DNA of 64,000 nt, from contig NC_064010.1 of assembly GCF_932276165.1 (NCBI RefSeq), positions 2,914,001-2,978,000 of the forward strand. Direction: 5' to 3'. The notes under the pieces were generated by a model. The model did not search any database. It was not told the origin of the DNA and saw only the letters and a list, made by a program, of their open reading frames with translations. Positions 19,852-30,689 of the stretch are shown piece by piece (position 1 is the stretch's first letter; every line of letters begins with the position of its first letter). The translations under genes and the position numbers were made by a program. The stretch is from Plutella xylostella (taxonomy: Eukaryota; Arthropoda; Insecta; Lepidoptera; Plutellidae).

Positions 19852-20460
19852 ATTTTGATGGACTGCTAAAGGACTTTCGTAAAACCAAAACGCATTACCG
19901 ACAGTGAAAATTTGGATATTACCTAAGTAGATTTCTAAGAAACCATTCATACATGACACAAGATTCAAACCCACGTCTCAGCATAATATAATAATAATGT
20001 TACCGGAACAAAGACGGATTTTCGTCCAGGAACTTTATATAAATTTTTTCACTTCCTAAAGTAATGACGAAACAAATTTTCACGCTGACTGACTAATAAG
20101 TAAATTTTGCCAATAAAATGAGAGCCTGATATAAGTACTTGATTATTATTGTAGATCATTTAATAAGTAAAGTTAATTAAAATTCAAACGCGGATACGCT
20201 TCTCAAGCCTTTTCTTATATCTTCCTTACTGAATTTCAGTCTAATTTCCTCGGCTGTCGTCGCAGACACCGGGCAATAAGTCTTCCTTTTAATAAGCGAA
20301 GCTTAATAACTTTTGAGCAAACAATAGCTAGTAGAAAATGTACCCGAACGGCCGATCATAAATAAGGATAAAACGAACGGATCGTACCATCAAGGAAATC
20401 CACAGTGTGTAGCAAAAAGAGTATCGCGAATTTTGACATTCTGATTTCATTTTACATATC

Positions 20461-20700
20461 TGCAGAATCGGTCATATCTGCCGAAGAACCGATAACCGTT
20501 GAGGTAGACGAGTTCTCGAGTGGAGACCACGAACAGGCAAACGCAGCGTGGGACGCCCTCCTGCCCGCTGGACTGACGACCTTAGGCGGGTGGTGGGTAG
20601 TGGTTGAATGAGGAAGGCCGAGGACCGAGTGTTGTGGCGCTCCTCGGGAGAGGCCTATGTCCAGCAGTGGATGATTATTGGCCGATGATGATTTCATTAT
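20461..20700 (+). pseudogene. 3' end of an RTE-type LINE (remnant)
   Basis: Translates as the C-terminus of an RTE ORF: EWRPRTGKRSVGRPPARW, then an internal TGA in place of a Trp codon, then GEAYVQQW and a stop. The same C-terminal pattern is in the longer copy at 53021-54096. GATGATGATT at the end is the usual short tail. Only about 75 codons remain. Confidence 0.8.
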
Positions 20701-21242
20701 TGGGCTTAGATATAACATGCTGCATACGTAAGTTCCGGCTTAGTATACCCTGTATAGCTTGATAGCTATGTTGCTTTGAAATGAGCCAATATCCCATGCG
20801 CAACTCATCGTGTGAGAATGTGTGTGTGTATTGAACAAGGAGCAAGTGAGCAGGCTTCAAGCGATTCTAAGCTTTAAGATAGGCCATTGGACAATTCCCC
20901 GATGGTACCTACATTTCTTGATGTTTATTCGCAAATAAACTTTATGTATTCAAGTCTTTACGCGTTCACAGCATGATATTGAATGTGTTTAGTTCAAATA
21001 AAACGATGTCTATTTGTTTTTACCATTTGAGTTACATTGTTAATGACTGAGTATAATAAATACCCAAGTTATGGGGTTGATTTTAACAATGAAACAAAGT
21101 TGATAATGTTTTTTCATAGACTATTGTAGAATTCAATCAATCAAAACAAGTAGGGTAAAATTTTCATATGAAGTTAATTAATATGATCATAATTTGACAG
21201 TCTTTCAGTCTTACACTCTTTCGTTTATCATATTTATATTGT

Positions 21243-21434
21243 ATAGTTGTTCCCGCGAGCTTCGCTTCGCCTTAAATAGTTTTCCCGTGGGAATTCCGGG
21301 ATAAAAAGTAGCAATGTTCTTTCTCAGGGTCTTGACCATATGTACACCAAATTTCATTCAAATCCGTTCAGTAGTTTTGGCGTGAAAGAGTAACAGACAG
21401 ATAGACACTTTCGCATTTATAATATTAGTTAGGA
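21243..21434 (-). mobile_element. non-autonomous Helitron (Lep1-like)
   Basis: Same family as 16921-17123. It starts TCCTAACTAATATT on the minus strand and ends in the GCGAAGCGAAGCTCGCGGG region. The terminal CTAG is mutated to CTAT and the ACAG core is short. Confidence 0.7.
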
Positions 21435-22073
21435 TTAGGATTACCATTTAGTACGGAAGACTGCAAAGAAACCCAACCCTGTTCAGTAGCGACATCTATT
21501 GCAGTAATCATGAACTTTTAAAAACAAAAACAGCATCAATGTCGCAGGGAGAGTGGTCGCTACAGAGAGAGGTCAGGTTTTTTGGCAGTCGTGTGTACTA
21601 TCAATATAATTAAGGGTATGTTCTTAGGGATGTAATTAGGACAGAGATACGTATATGATAGCGTCCCCTGTGATCATTTGTGAATTATCTCTACTCACAA
21701 AGGCTTTGTCTAAAGTTAATGTTACACAGGAAATATACCCCATTTGTGATAAAGGCATTAAAATGGATTCTGAAGACAATAGTTAAATTCAGAGTTGAAA
21801 AATGTAAAATTTAACTAAGTATTTGAAATTTTGTCTCTTTTGGGTGGGTTGCACCATTTAACTTTAACTATTACAAACGTCAAATCCCTTGACGAGAGAG
21901 ATCAATCTTCAAGAGAGTTATAAATAAAAATGAGGTATAAATTATGACACTTATAATTATACCCTTACGAGTCATATTATGCTGATTAGCATTTAGGAAG
22001 ACATAAGGGAACAAATAATCACACTAACACCGGTAACACATACGTATACATCCTTCATATTTCAATATAGGGC

Positions 22074-22212
22074 TGATTTTTCAATGGCCATTTTGATGCT
22101 ATCATAATATTTACATATATTATTGCTAATATAATATTTGTATTAGACAGTGACAGCAACAATTTTATTCCTCAGATACTTAACGTTTATCTGACCATTG
22201 AAAAATCAGCTC
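22074..22212. mobile_element. short inverted-repeat MITE
   Basis: GGGCTGATTTTTCAATGG at the left and CCATTGAAAAATCAGCTC at the right form near-perfect inverted ends. The body of about 140 bp is AT-rich. It directly abuts the Harbinger-like element that starts at 22216. Confidence 0.65.
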
Positions 22213-22215
22213 TTA

Positions 22216-22765
22216 GGGCGGATTCGGCCAACGTCGAGTAACTATTTACTCACGAGTAAAGTACCAGTTACTCGCGAGTAAGCAGATTTTGCATTCTACC
22301 AAACCTGAAAACAAGATAACTAGCTTATCCCAAGAATAAAATGTTATACCGCCAAAATTGACCGTGTAACGAGCTTATCCGAGAGTAATTTTGTAATGGC
22401 GGCAGCACATCAGCTGATTAGAAAACCGTCATAATGACATATAAACACATCTGTCAAAACATAAACAAAAGTACGTTAAAAGGCAAAGTCTCAGAATAAC
22501 AACAGCGAATAAAATTTTAAAACATAAACAATTTCATACTTTTATAATCCATTCAAACTAAGTTGGCATGTCATTTCTATTGCATGCTTTGAAACGCAGC
22601 TATTTTTATTTTAGTTGCATTACAGTTTCGTTCCTCGTTCATTCAATTTAATCATGGTATAACTTGGTAGAATGCAAATGTACTTATCCTAGATATTTAC
22701 TCGCGTATAATTTTAATCCCGGTATAGTTATTCTCGTGTAACGTGATGTTTGGACGAATTCACTC
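22216..22765. mobile_element. Harbinger-like MITE, 550 bp
   Basis: TTA duplications lie at 22213-22215 and 22766-22768. Imperfect inverted ends read GGGCGGATTCGGCCAACG at the left and, reverse-complemented, GAGTGAATTCGTCCAAAC at the right. Similarity continues into ACTCGCGAGTAA-like motifs and TTGCATTCTACCAA. No coding capacity. Confidence 0.7.
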
Positions 22766-22964
22766 TTAATCGAGTAAAAAATACTCTCACCTGCTATCTT
22801 AACACCACCTTAGGTAAGCAACTAAAAAACAGCATTGGTTACTGTCAAACAGATGTAAGATCCATACACATTTTAACAGTTTCTCATTTATTTCTATAAA
22901 TAAGCAATGCAAGCAGTTGTTGCAAATATTGTTGATTGCTAATGTGTCGGTGGCTGTAAGCTGG

Positions 22965-23165
22965 TCATCATCATTATCACGACCCCACTTCTGGGGTACA
23001 GGTCTTGCTGGCCTAGTGCGGGTTGGTAGACCCCAACACAAGCAAGCTTGTTCTGAGAGAGTTGTCGGGTAAGTGGGCAACCCGACTGTCAGATGATTTT
23101 CAAGTGTCCGAAGGCCTCTGTCTAATCTTCACGGCAGCTGCCGAAATAGCAACCGAGACAGCTGA
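22965..23165. repeat. dispersed repeat next to the exon acceptor side
   Basis: CGACCCCACTTCTGGGGTACAGGTCTTGCTGG and CCCGACTGTCAGATGATTTTCAAGTGTCCGAAGGCC have the look of a known lepidopteran repeat, possibly the non-coding end of an RTE-related element. The class is not certain. It ends about 30 bases from the exon at 23197. Confidence 0.4.
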
Positions 23166-23196
23166 TAATATTCTGATAAAAATATTAATCTCTCAC

Positions 23197-23337
23197 CTGG
23201 ATGATCCTGAGAATGAGGGTGGTGTTCTGGAAGTCATACTCCAGAGAGAAGTGGATCTGGCCGACGTTCTCCGAAGGCTCGGAGTTGTCGATGTACATGT
23301 CCACCAGCGAAATGGACCGATTCTGGAGGAACGCCAT
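23197..23337 (-). CDS. Syt7: synaptotagmin-7, C2A first exon
   Basis: 141 bases (47 codons) between a CTAACAG acceptor (23339-23338) and a GTGAGA donor at 23196. It encodes MAFLQNRSISLVDMYIDNSE, then PSENVGQIHFSLEYDFQNTT and LILRIIQ. This is the synaptotagmin-7 pre-C2A signature and the first C2A strands. It opens with Met, but the upstream linker exon joins in phase 0, so this is probably an internal residue. Confidence 0.94.
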
Positions 23338-23339
23338 CT

Positions 23340-24644
23340 GTTAGAGGAGAGCGGAAACACTTTAAAGTGGTGGCGCTCCGGTTAGGTGAGGCGTTGTGCG
23401 CGAGTGATCACTAGGTGGCGCTAGTAAATATGGTTTTTGGGTTAGGTAAGGATTTAAAAGCCAATTATTTATGGGGATCATGAGATTTGTGAGGAAAGCT
23501 CTACCTACGGAGAAGAATAATTGATGAAAAATAAAGAAGTAGTAAATAGAAAAGGTAACTAAAATTTTGAAGCGGTTTTAGTTTTTTTTTAGTTTAGTAG
23601 GTACCATTTTTACCAGCTCTACGTAGTTTAAATTAATTATTCTAAGCAAATAAGACAAACTTATACTAGGGAGGTGAATAAAATCGGTGTTTTTTTTGCC
23701 AAATTGTATTTTTTTGTTTTAGTGCAAAATTTACAAAATCTTAAAAATGTGATGTTATCTATTTTTGTATCTAATGTTTTGCTCTAAGTGTCTAGTTATG
23801 TGTAGAAAATATCAAATTAAAAATATATCAATAATTAAAAATCGGTCATTAATCAGATAAAAATCTTACTCTAAAAAACTCACTCCAGCATTATTATGGC
23901 GATCAAAAAATATAGTGAAAAAAAAAACGCATTCTAAAAATCACTACATTTTTCAAAGCTAACAAACCCAGTGTCGAAAGTGCGTCTAAAAATCTAACTT
24001 ATTTTATAATAAAATTTCATTTCGAAAGCAATATTTTTTCATTAATCCTGTAAGCAGCTTAAAGGTAAGCGCTTTTAATTAGTTTAATAGGTTAGTTAAG
24101 ATTTTTTTATTATTAAAAAGCAATAGTAAATCTGAATAGAGGCAGCATTTTTCTATGTTGGTCTATCCCTTTCTTATACAACCTCTTCTACCTACCATTT
24201 TTGAAGGAGAAAGCATGGAAAAAGAGTCCATTTTTAGATAGGCACAGGAAAAAAAATAACAAAAAAACACTGGAAAATCTAAAAATCTACAACAATATTA
24301 TACACCACTATTTTCTAAAACACTTATTCACTAAACATTTCAAGTAAAAACAGTCAATACAACGAAATACACATAATGTTGGATACGACTACAACAATGA
24401 TACTGATCTAAAATCGTGATTATCCATTTTCCTTCCATAACAATATTGATACGTCATGATCATTTTGTTAACACCTTTAGTTATACCACGAGAAGTGAAT
24501 TCAAATAAGTATAAACTTCTAATTATAACATTTTTACAGTCAATAAAAGAGATATAATAGCCACCCTTATTACAAACTGTTTGATCCTTAGAGTTGTAAT
24601 AATTATTAGTGAAAGACAAATTATCTACGAAATCATGAACCATT
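23340..24644. other. intron sequence, AT-rich, no gene seen
   Basis: Mostly A/T runs and short repeats. No convincing exon, tRNA or transposon ends. Short open frames here look random. Confidence 0.4.
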
Positions 24645-24775
24645 TGTCGGTTATCTAACCGACAGGGATTGATTTATAAATTAAACTTTACCTCCATATA
24701 AAATTCATGACAGATGTGTCAAAGGTTAACCACTACTCCCTGGTTATGCTCTAACCGAGAATGGAGAAATTGGCA
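24645..24775. mobile_element. Harbinger-type MITE, damaged copy
   Basis: The right end GAAATTGGCAC followed by TAA, and internal GACAGATGTGTCAAAGGTTAACCA, match the elements at 2317 and 52727. The left inverted repeat is eroded to CGGTTATCTAACCGAC. Confidence 0.6.
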
Positions 24776-26280
24776 CTAAGAACTAATATGTAACCGTTGA
24801 GTTACTCATATCTCTTTTACTAACTGTACCTAGGTATATTGGTCCGAACTCTTACAATCTAAAATCTAATGTTGTTATTAAATAACTTACCAAGATCCAA
24901 GATTTTATAAAACCCCTAATAAATAATTATGAGTATTCTGACAGATCATAAAATTTAAGTGTGTGTGTGCCCTCGTGTGTGCCTCACTTTTAATCTTCTT
25001 TCGCTGTCTATGAATTTGTTATTATTTTATAATCTCTCAGAAAACTTTCGTTTATTAACGGAACAATATACAATAATACACAACATTTATACACTTTTTT
25101 TAATAAAATCGACACATTTATAAGTGTTTTTCAAAATTTTATTACTAACATTATAAAAAAATAGACTCCCTAGTCTAGTTGTACTATGCATAAATTAGAT
25201 ACTTATTAATTAGTTTAGGACAGTTGAATCTGATGAAAGAAAGCATAACATCGGTTTTAATACCTTTTACTCTTGGTATTCATAATTGTCAGGTTACATG
25301 GACCTAAATGTTTGTCATAATTTTTGGTCTAGATTTAAAAATTAATTATAAGTAAGTTAAGTTTTTTGAGTTAACTTACTTTATTTTTAATTTTATACCT
25401 ACTTTTTTATAAAATTGTTTAATAATTCAATAGATACTTACTCATGTGCACATTTTCACCTTTCATTTTATAATTTAAAAGCAGTGGAGAAAGATTTCTC
25501 CGTTGAAACAAAAATAACGTTAGTTTATGAAAATTTCGATTACGTCGCTATATTTCAGCACCACTTCGCACAGTTTTCACAGAAAGCTTTCAATAAATCG
25601 AGGCTTCCATTCGACAATAAATAATTCATGTCGGCCCGCTATGAGACCGCAGCGCGTCGTTATCTAGGGACGTTGTCGTTATATTTTCGTTACATCTTTG
25701 TCTAGGTACTTTTTTCGCCTGAAAAAGCTTGTTTTTTTAAGTTTTGTAGTATGTATTTTGTGTGTTTAAATTGAATCGTAGCTCTACAATAGGGTTAGCA
25801 AAGCAGTTTTAATGAGGATTAGTATGGCATAATAATATTATTATGACTTCGATTTTAGTAACTTAGTTACTTACGTGACCATGAGATAAAGTTTTAACTT
25901 ATTTTGCTTAAAAACTTGAATTAATATTTTTACTTATAACCATTTGTAACGTTTATTATGTCTGTTAAAAAAATTAAATAATATCTTAAAAAATATAAAA
26001 TGCCAATCGGACCATCGAAATTCGGCTAAGTAAAAAACCTAGGAATAGTAAAAAAATTAAATTTTCGTCATAATCCGCCCTGTTTTAACAAAACTAGAAA
26101 TTTGCAGGCTTCCTACAGAGACCAAAGGCAGTCTTGCTTGATCAGCCGGGTCTATAGAGAGGCGGAAGTGAAAGTAGACAATAGAGACATGACAAAGCCT
26201 TTCGCAATAACCGTCTCTTCGTTTTCTGGTCATTTTCATGAGAGAAAAATGTGTCTGGATTGGGATTCTTATCTATATTA
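24776..26280. other. intron sequence, no gene seen
   Basis: AT-rich, without clear repeat ends. Several short open frames are present (for example 25415-25624) but show no family resemblance. Nothing supported. Confidence 0.35.
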
Positions 26281-26513
26281 CACTCACGGGCAATGAAAAA
26301 GTTCCATTGAGTAAATCACCAAATGACTCCTAAACGTAATAAAACTAACTAAATGACGCCTTCTGCAATATTCAAGTACATTTAACGGTGCATCAGAATA
26401 TTAGCAACTGGGAAACGTAAATATTTTGTTCAAATTTCCAGTTAAATGTTTAAAAAATGGTGCTATTTGGTGTCTACATTTTGTAAGTGAAACTGTTTCT
26501 TTGCCCGTCAGTG
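26281..26513. mobile_element. TA-flanked MITE (CACTCACGRGCAATGAAAA family)
   Basis: TA at 26279-26280 and 26514-26515. The left end CACTCACGGGCAATGAAAAA is mirrored by the right end TTTGCCCGTCAGTG. Relatives lie at 34137-34363 and 45826-46034, with single ends at about 46610-46690 and 59935-59988. The TA target suggests a Tc1/mariner derivative. Confidence 0.7.
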
Positions 26514-26778
26514 TATGTTCAAAGAATCAAAGAATCAAAGAATCAAAGAATAGTTTATTTCTTTCTACAAATTCAGTAACAAAGTAGTGACCAGAGCCTC
26601 ACTTGTAAGTTAAAAGAAACCTGTGCCAGTGGGGCCCCGCTCTTCCGTTTAGTATACAATTCAATAAACTTAGGTAGTTAGAAATATAACAAGTAGTTGG
26701 TAAACAATTAAATATTTAAAATAAAAACAAGTAAGGTTAACATTAATTATTTAACACTTATTTAACATAATCATAATT

Positions 26779-26952
<174 letters not shown>

Positions 26953-27018
26953 GTTACTTATTTATATGTATACATAATATATGATAACTGTTTCTTTTAT
27001 GCTAGTCAGGAAGTTCTT

Positions 27019-27597
27019 TCATTTTATTAACGCACTTTCAGTTTTAGTGTAATCTAGAGTATTAAGCCAGTCTGTAATGATAGATTTACATTCTGATAAT
27101 GTAAGAGAATAAATGTTAAGATTTTTATTAATTTTATTGTAAAGGTAGATGGAAATTGATACATATTGAAATTGGGCAAATTTAGTTTTTACTGCAGGGG
27201 CAATGGCTACATCAGGAATTCTTCTTGTGGCTCTGTTGTAAGCTACAAATGGAGTTGATTTGTGTCTTCTAAGGATTGTTGACAGTATATATAGTTTTCT
27301 AACACTAAGCACTTGCACTGTTTTATACAGTTCTGTTGTGGAAAATAACATAGGCTTAAACAACATTATCTTTAAGAGAAGTCTTTGAGCTCTCTCTAAT
27401 TCAAGAAATTTGGTTTTACCAGCCCCTCCCCATACTGGAATACAATATAATAAAATAGATTGAGCTAGCGATAGGTAGACATTTCTGATAAGAGAAGGAG
27501 AGGATGCATGTCGAAGTTTCTTAACCCGCCAGTGGTGACGCATATGTCTGTGAGACCGGGTGGTTCGAAAAAGTCGAATAACTTTCTCACTAGCCAT
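27019..27597 (-). pseudogene. CR1 LINE ORF2, C-terminal segment
   Basis: LINE-derived codons run from about 27524 to the stop at 27019: KLRHASSPSLIRNVYLSLAQ, then ILLYCIPVWGGAGK, typical of the post-RT region of CR1/jockey ORF2. The first 24 or so codons of the open frame are read from the piggyBac-like insert and are not native. The frame is the same as the RT segment at 28682-30583. Confidence 0.85.
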
Positions 27598-28491
27598 CGA
27601 TTTTTGTTGTGATTTCGAGTAGCTGCCTCATTTCCCATCCCCCATCGTCAGTCCACCCCGCGACGGTGACTCGTGCGCAGGTTTCGGAGTTTTGGCGCCA
27701 ACCCGGTGCGTGAGACCGGGGTCACCGACTATGTAAGTCAAATTTAATGATGTTTTTTAAATTTTTCATACATTTTTTTTATTTTTCTTGACTGTATTTT
27801 TGTTTTGTGATTGTAAATTTCATGATTGAACTATTTTTAATAGATAGTTGTAGGTATTTATACAAATATAAGTACTTAATAGATTTCAATAAGTTTTTAC
27901 AGTAATATCAGCTAGTTTCAGCATGTCCTTGAAAATGACGACGGAGATAGCTGGACCTTCAAAAAATTTACAATGTTATGAATGTGGATAGCGAAAATAA
28001 CAGAAAAATTTAATATATTTGTCACAAAGTGTAAGAAATATATGTGTTACGACCATGTAAGTGCCGTCTTGCAGAGACTGTTTGGCTGTGGAGAAACAAT
28101 GACTTTAAGTGTATTATTATTATTATTTTTTTGGTAGAAGTATATAAATTTTTGTTTTTTCTTATGAAGTTCGTAGTGTTATAAAACTATAAAAGGTGGA
28201 CTTAGTTATAAAAAATTACATCATTATTGTATTTTTTTAATTTTTAAGATGATAGGTGAAAAATTATGTAAATATTAAGTGTTCTAAGTACCATGGTAAT
28301 AGGACTAATAAACGAGCCGTGATTTATGATAATGCTTTGTTTTATTGTCACACAAATACTTATCTTTAAAATTAAACTAATTTTAAGTAGCATGTGTAGT
28401 TAATTAAGTAAAAAAAATAAGTTTGAAAATCCCGGTGCGTGAGACCGGCGTCACCAACGATGTAAGTCAAATTCACGTCACCACTGGCGGG
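27525..28491. mobile_element. piggyBac-like non-autonomous element
   Basis: TTAA at 27521-27524 and 28492-28495. Perfect 16-bp inverted ends CCCGCCAGTGGTGACG. TTAA targets and CCC ends are the piggyBac signature. A subterminal block (GTGCGTGAGACCGG.GTCACC.ACTATGTAAGTCAAAT-like) occurs at both 27709-27745 and 28434-28472. There is no transposase in its 967 bp. Confidence 0.88.
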
Positions 28492-28552
28492 TTAAAGATC
28501 CAAATAAGCTTGCGGAGTCTGGATATCACAAGGTCTATTTGGGGATGCCAGG

Positions 28553-28682
28553 CCATGTAGCACGGGGCGCTATTAAGACGTGACAAGAGTTCTCCGTCGC
28601 GCTCGCTCTTGAGGCAGCGCGATGTGAGTGAGCGCGATGCAAAACTCTTGTCACGTCTTAAATGCGCCCCGTACTAGCCCTT
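28553..28682. mobile_element. short palindromic MITE in CR1 ORF2
   Basis: Inverted ends around TAGCACGGGGCGC and GCGCCCCGTACTAG. CAGG occurs on both sides (28549-28552, 28683-28686) as the likely target duplication. Internal halves (GACGTGACAAGAGTT... and ...AACTCTTGTCACGTC) also pair, so the unit folds on itself. Related units lie at 5550 and 59114. Confidence 0.75.
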
Positions 28683-30583
28683 CAGGAGAGTCTTTGGTCT
28701 AATATAATTCCTAAATATTTAACCTGCGATACTTTGCAAATGTTGCTGCAGTTGCAATTTGTGAGGACTCTTGGATATTGCTCACAAGTGTGCATTTTAA
28801 TATTAAAGTTAGTATCAGGTTGATGTGCGTCTAGAATCGAGAATGAAATATAATTAGTTTTTGATAGATTAAGGGTCAAAAGATTGTTGTGCAGCCAGCT
28901 GGCAACCTGTCGAAGTCCAGTTTCTGTTTTTGACTTTAGATCAGACCAGGAGGAGTCATAAAAAACAAGGGCTGTGTCGTCGGCATAAGTAAAAACTTTG
29001 CCATTTTCAAGACTCATACTGCATAGGTCATTTATATAAATCAAAAACAGGGTAGGTCCTAAGACACTACCCTGCGGAACACCGTACTCTATTGAGGAGC
29101 AAGAACTCAAAGTTTCATTTAGTTTGACTTGCTGTACGCGATTTGATAGGTAATCTTGGAAAATGTTCAAAGTTACATCTCTGATGCCGATTTTTTGAAG
29201 TTTCGATATAAGTATGGGAATTGACACCGTGTCAAACGCCTTCTTTAGGTCGAGAAACACAGCTAAGCATTTGGTACGTGAGTCCAGTTTTTCAACAATA
29301 AGGTTTGTTAGAGAGCATACAGCATCTTCTGTGGAGACACCTTTTTGAAATCCAAACTGATTGGGGGATAATATATTGAATTTAGAGAGATAGGAGACGA
29401 GGCGATTATTCAGGGCTTTCTCTATGATTTTTGAAATAACGGGTAGGATGGCAATCGGTCTATAGTTAGAGATATCAGTTTTTTTCCCCGACTTATAAAT
29501 AGGAAGAATAATTGCATGTTTGTATATTGATGGAAAAACTCCATATTTGAAGCAAATATTTATGAGGTGAGAAATAATGGGCACAATTATGTGACTAGCA
29601 AGCTTCAAAAGCTTTGTAGGAATATTATCCCATCCACTTGCGCTGTTCGATTTTAAATTCATAATAATACCTTGAACCTCATAAATATCAGTATCCAATA
29701 ATACAAATGAATTTTGTTGTTGGGGGTTAGTGCTAGAGAGGGGTGCCACATTATAAAGGGGAGGATTATTTGTAATCTCTTCAGCCAGGTTTTTACCTAT
29801 ACTAGAGAAGTAGGTATTTGCTGTATCAGCAGCCGATTTCTGACTATGATGGGAGCTAAATAGTGGAGAATTATCTGTTTTTTTACGTTGTTGGTCTGTA
29901 ATATTTTTAATTGCTTTCCAAAGGGATTTGTTACTTTTTGATTTCAAAGCTATTTCTAGTTGCAATTTGTCATATGTTCTCTTTAATTTTTTTATCAGGT
30001 TATTACAGAAATTTCTGTAGCGTTTGTATGTAATCTGAAGTAGGTCATTGAATGGGTTATTGCGCAATTTTTTCTGTAATTTATTACGGTTACGAATGCA
30101 TCTAAGGATACCAGGAGTTATCCAAGGCTTACATACTCGATGGATTTTCGGAATCTTTATAACTGTAGAATTTTTTATTATGACATCATTGAGGCTTTCA
30201 TTAATTGTATCTGCCACAAGTTGAGGGTCTTCCAGTTTTGTTAAGTTACTTAAATTTTTGTCTTGAAGATCCAGTAGAGCAGCATCATAGTTAATAGATG
30301 TTTTGTATCTGTCGATATTTTTAGAGATATTAATATGAGGTAGAGCTAGGAGGACCATATCATGATCAGTAATTGTAGATTTTATTACTGAGATAAACGC
30401 AGGAGCAATGTTTGAATCTATCTTCATCATAACATGGTCCAAACAGCTGTTTAAGCGAGTAGGTAAAGAATGACCAGCCTGAATTCCATGAGTAGAGAGT
30501 ATATTTAAGTAACATTCACGGTTTGATTTTTCATAAGATTTTTCATTCCTTTTATTAATGAGATTTATGTTAATATCACCCAT
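28682..30583 (-). pseudogene. CR1 LINE ORF2, endonuclease end and reverse transcriptase
   Basis: The open frame of 633 codons starts inside the endonuclease domain (MGDININL at residues 1-8, and the TDHD motif near 72-75). The reverse transcriptase spans about 310-560: NYRPIAILPVISKIIEK (373-389), FLDLKKAFD with D445, GVPQGSVLGP (501-510) and FTYADD with D535-D536. It ends at the short MITE. The frame extends upstream to the R1 LINE junction at 30686 (ILGIYRPPE motif). All catalytic residues seen are intact, so damage is by insertion rather than by decay. Confidence 0.9.
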
Positions 30584-30689
30584 TATAATTGTATTTTTGG
30601 TTTTTATAGTTAATATTGTTTGGTCTAATGAGGATATGAAATTTTGGGCGTCAACGTTTTCCGGAGGGCGATAAATACCGAGTATTTAG

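Noticed and set aside
25415..25624. Small plus-strand ORF, 69 codons
   Set aside because: No family resemblance, splice context or conserved motif; expected by chance in AT-rich DNA.
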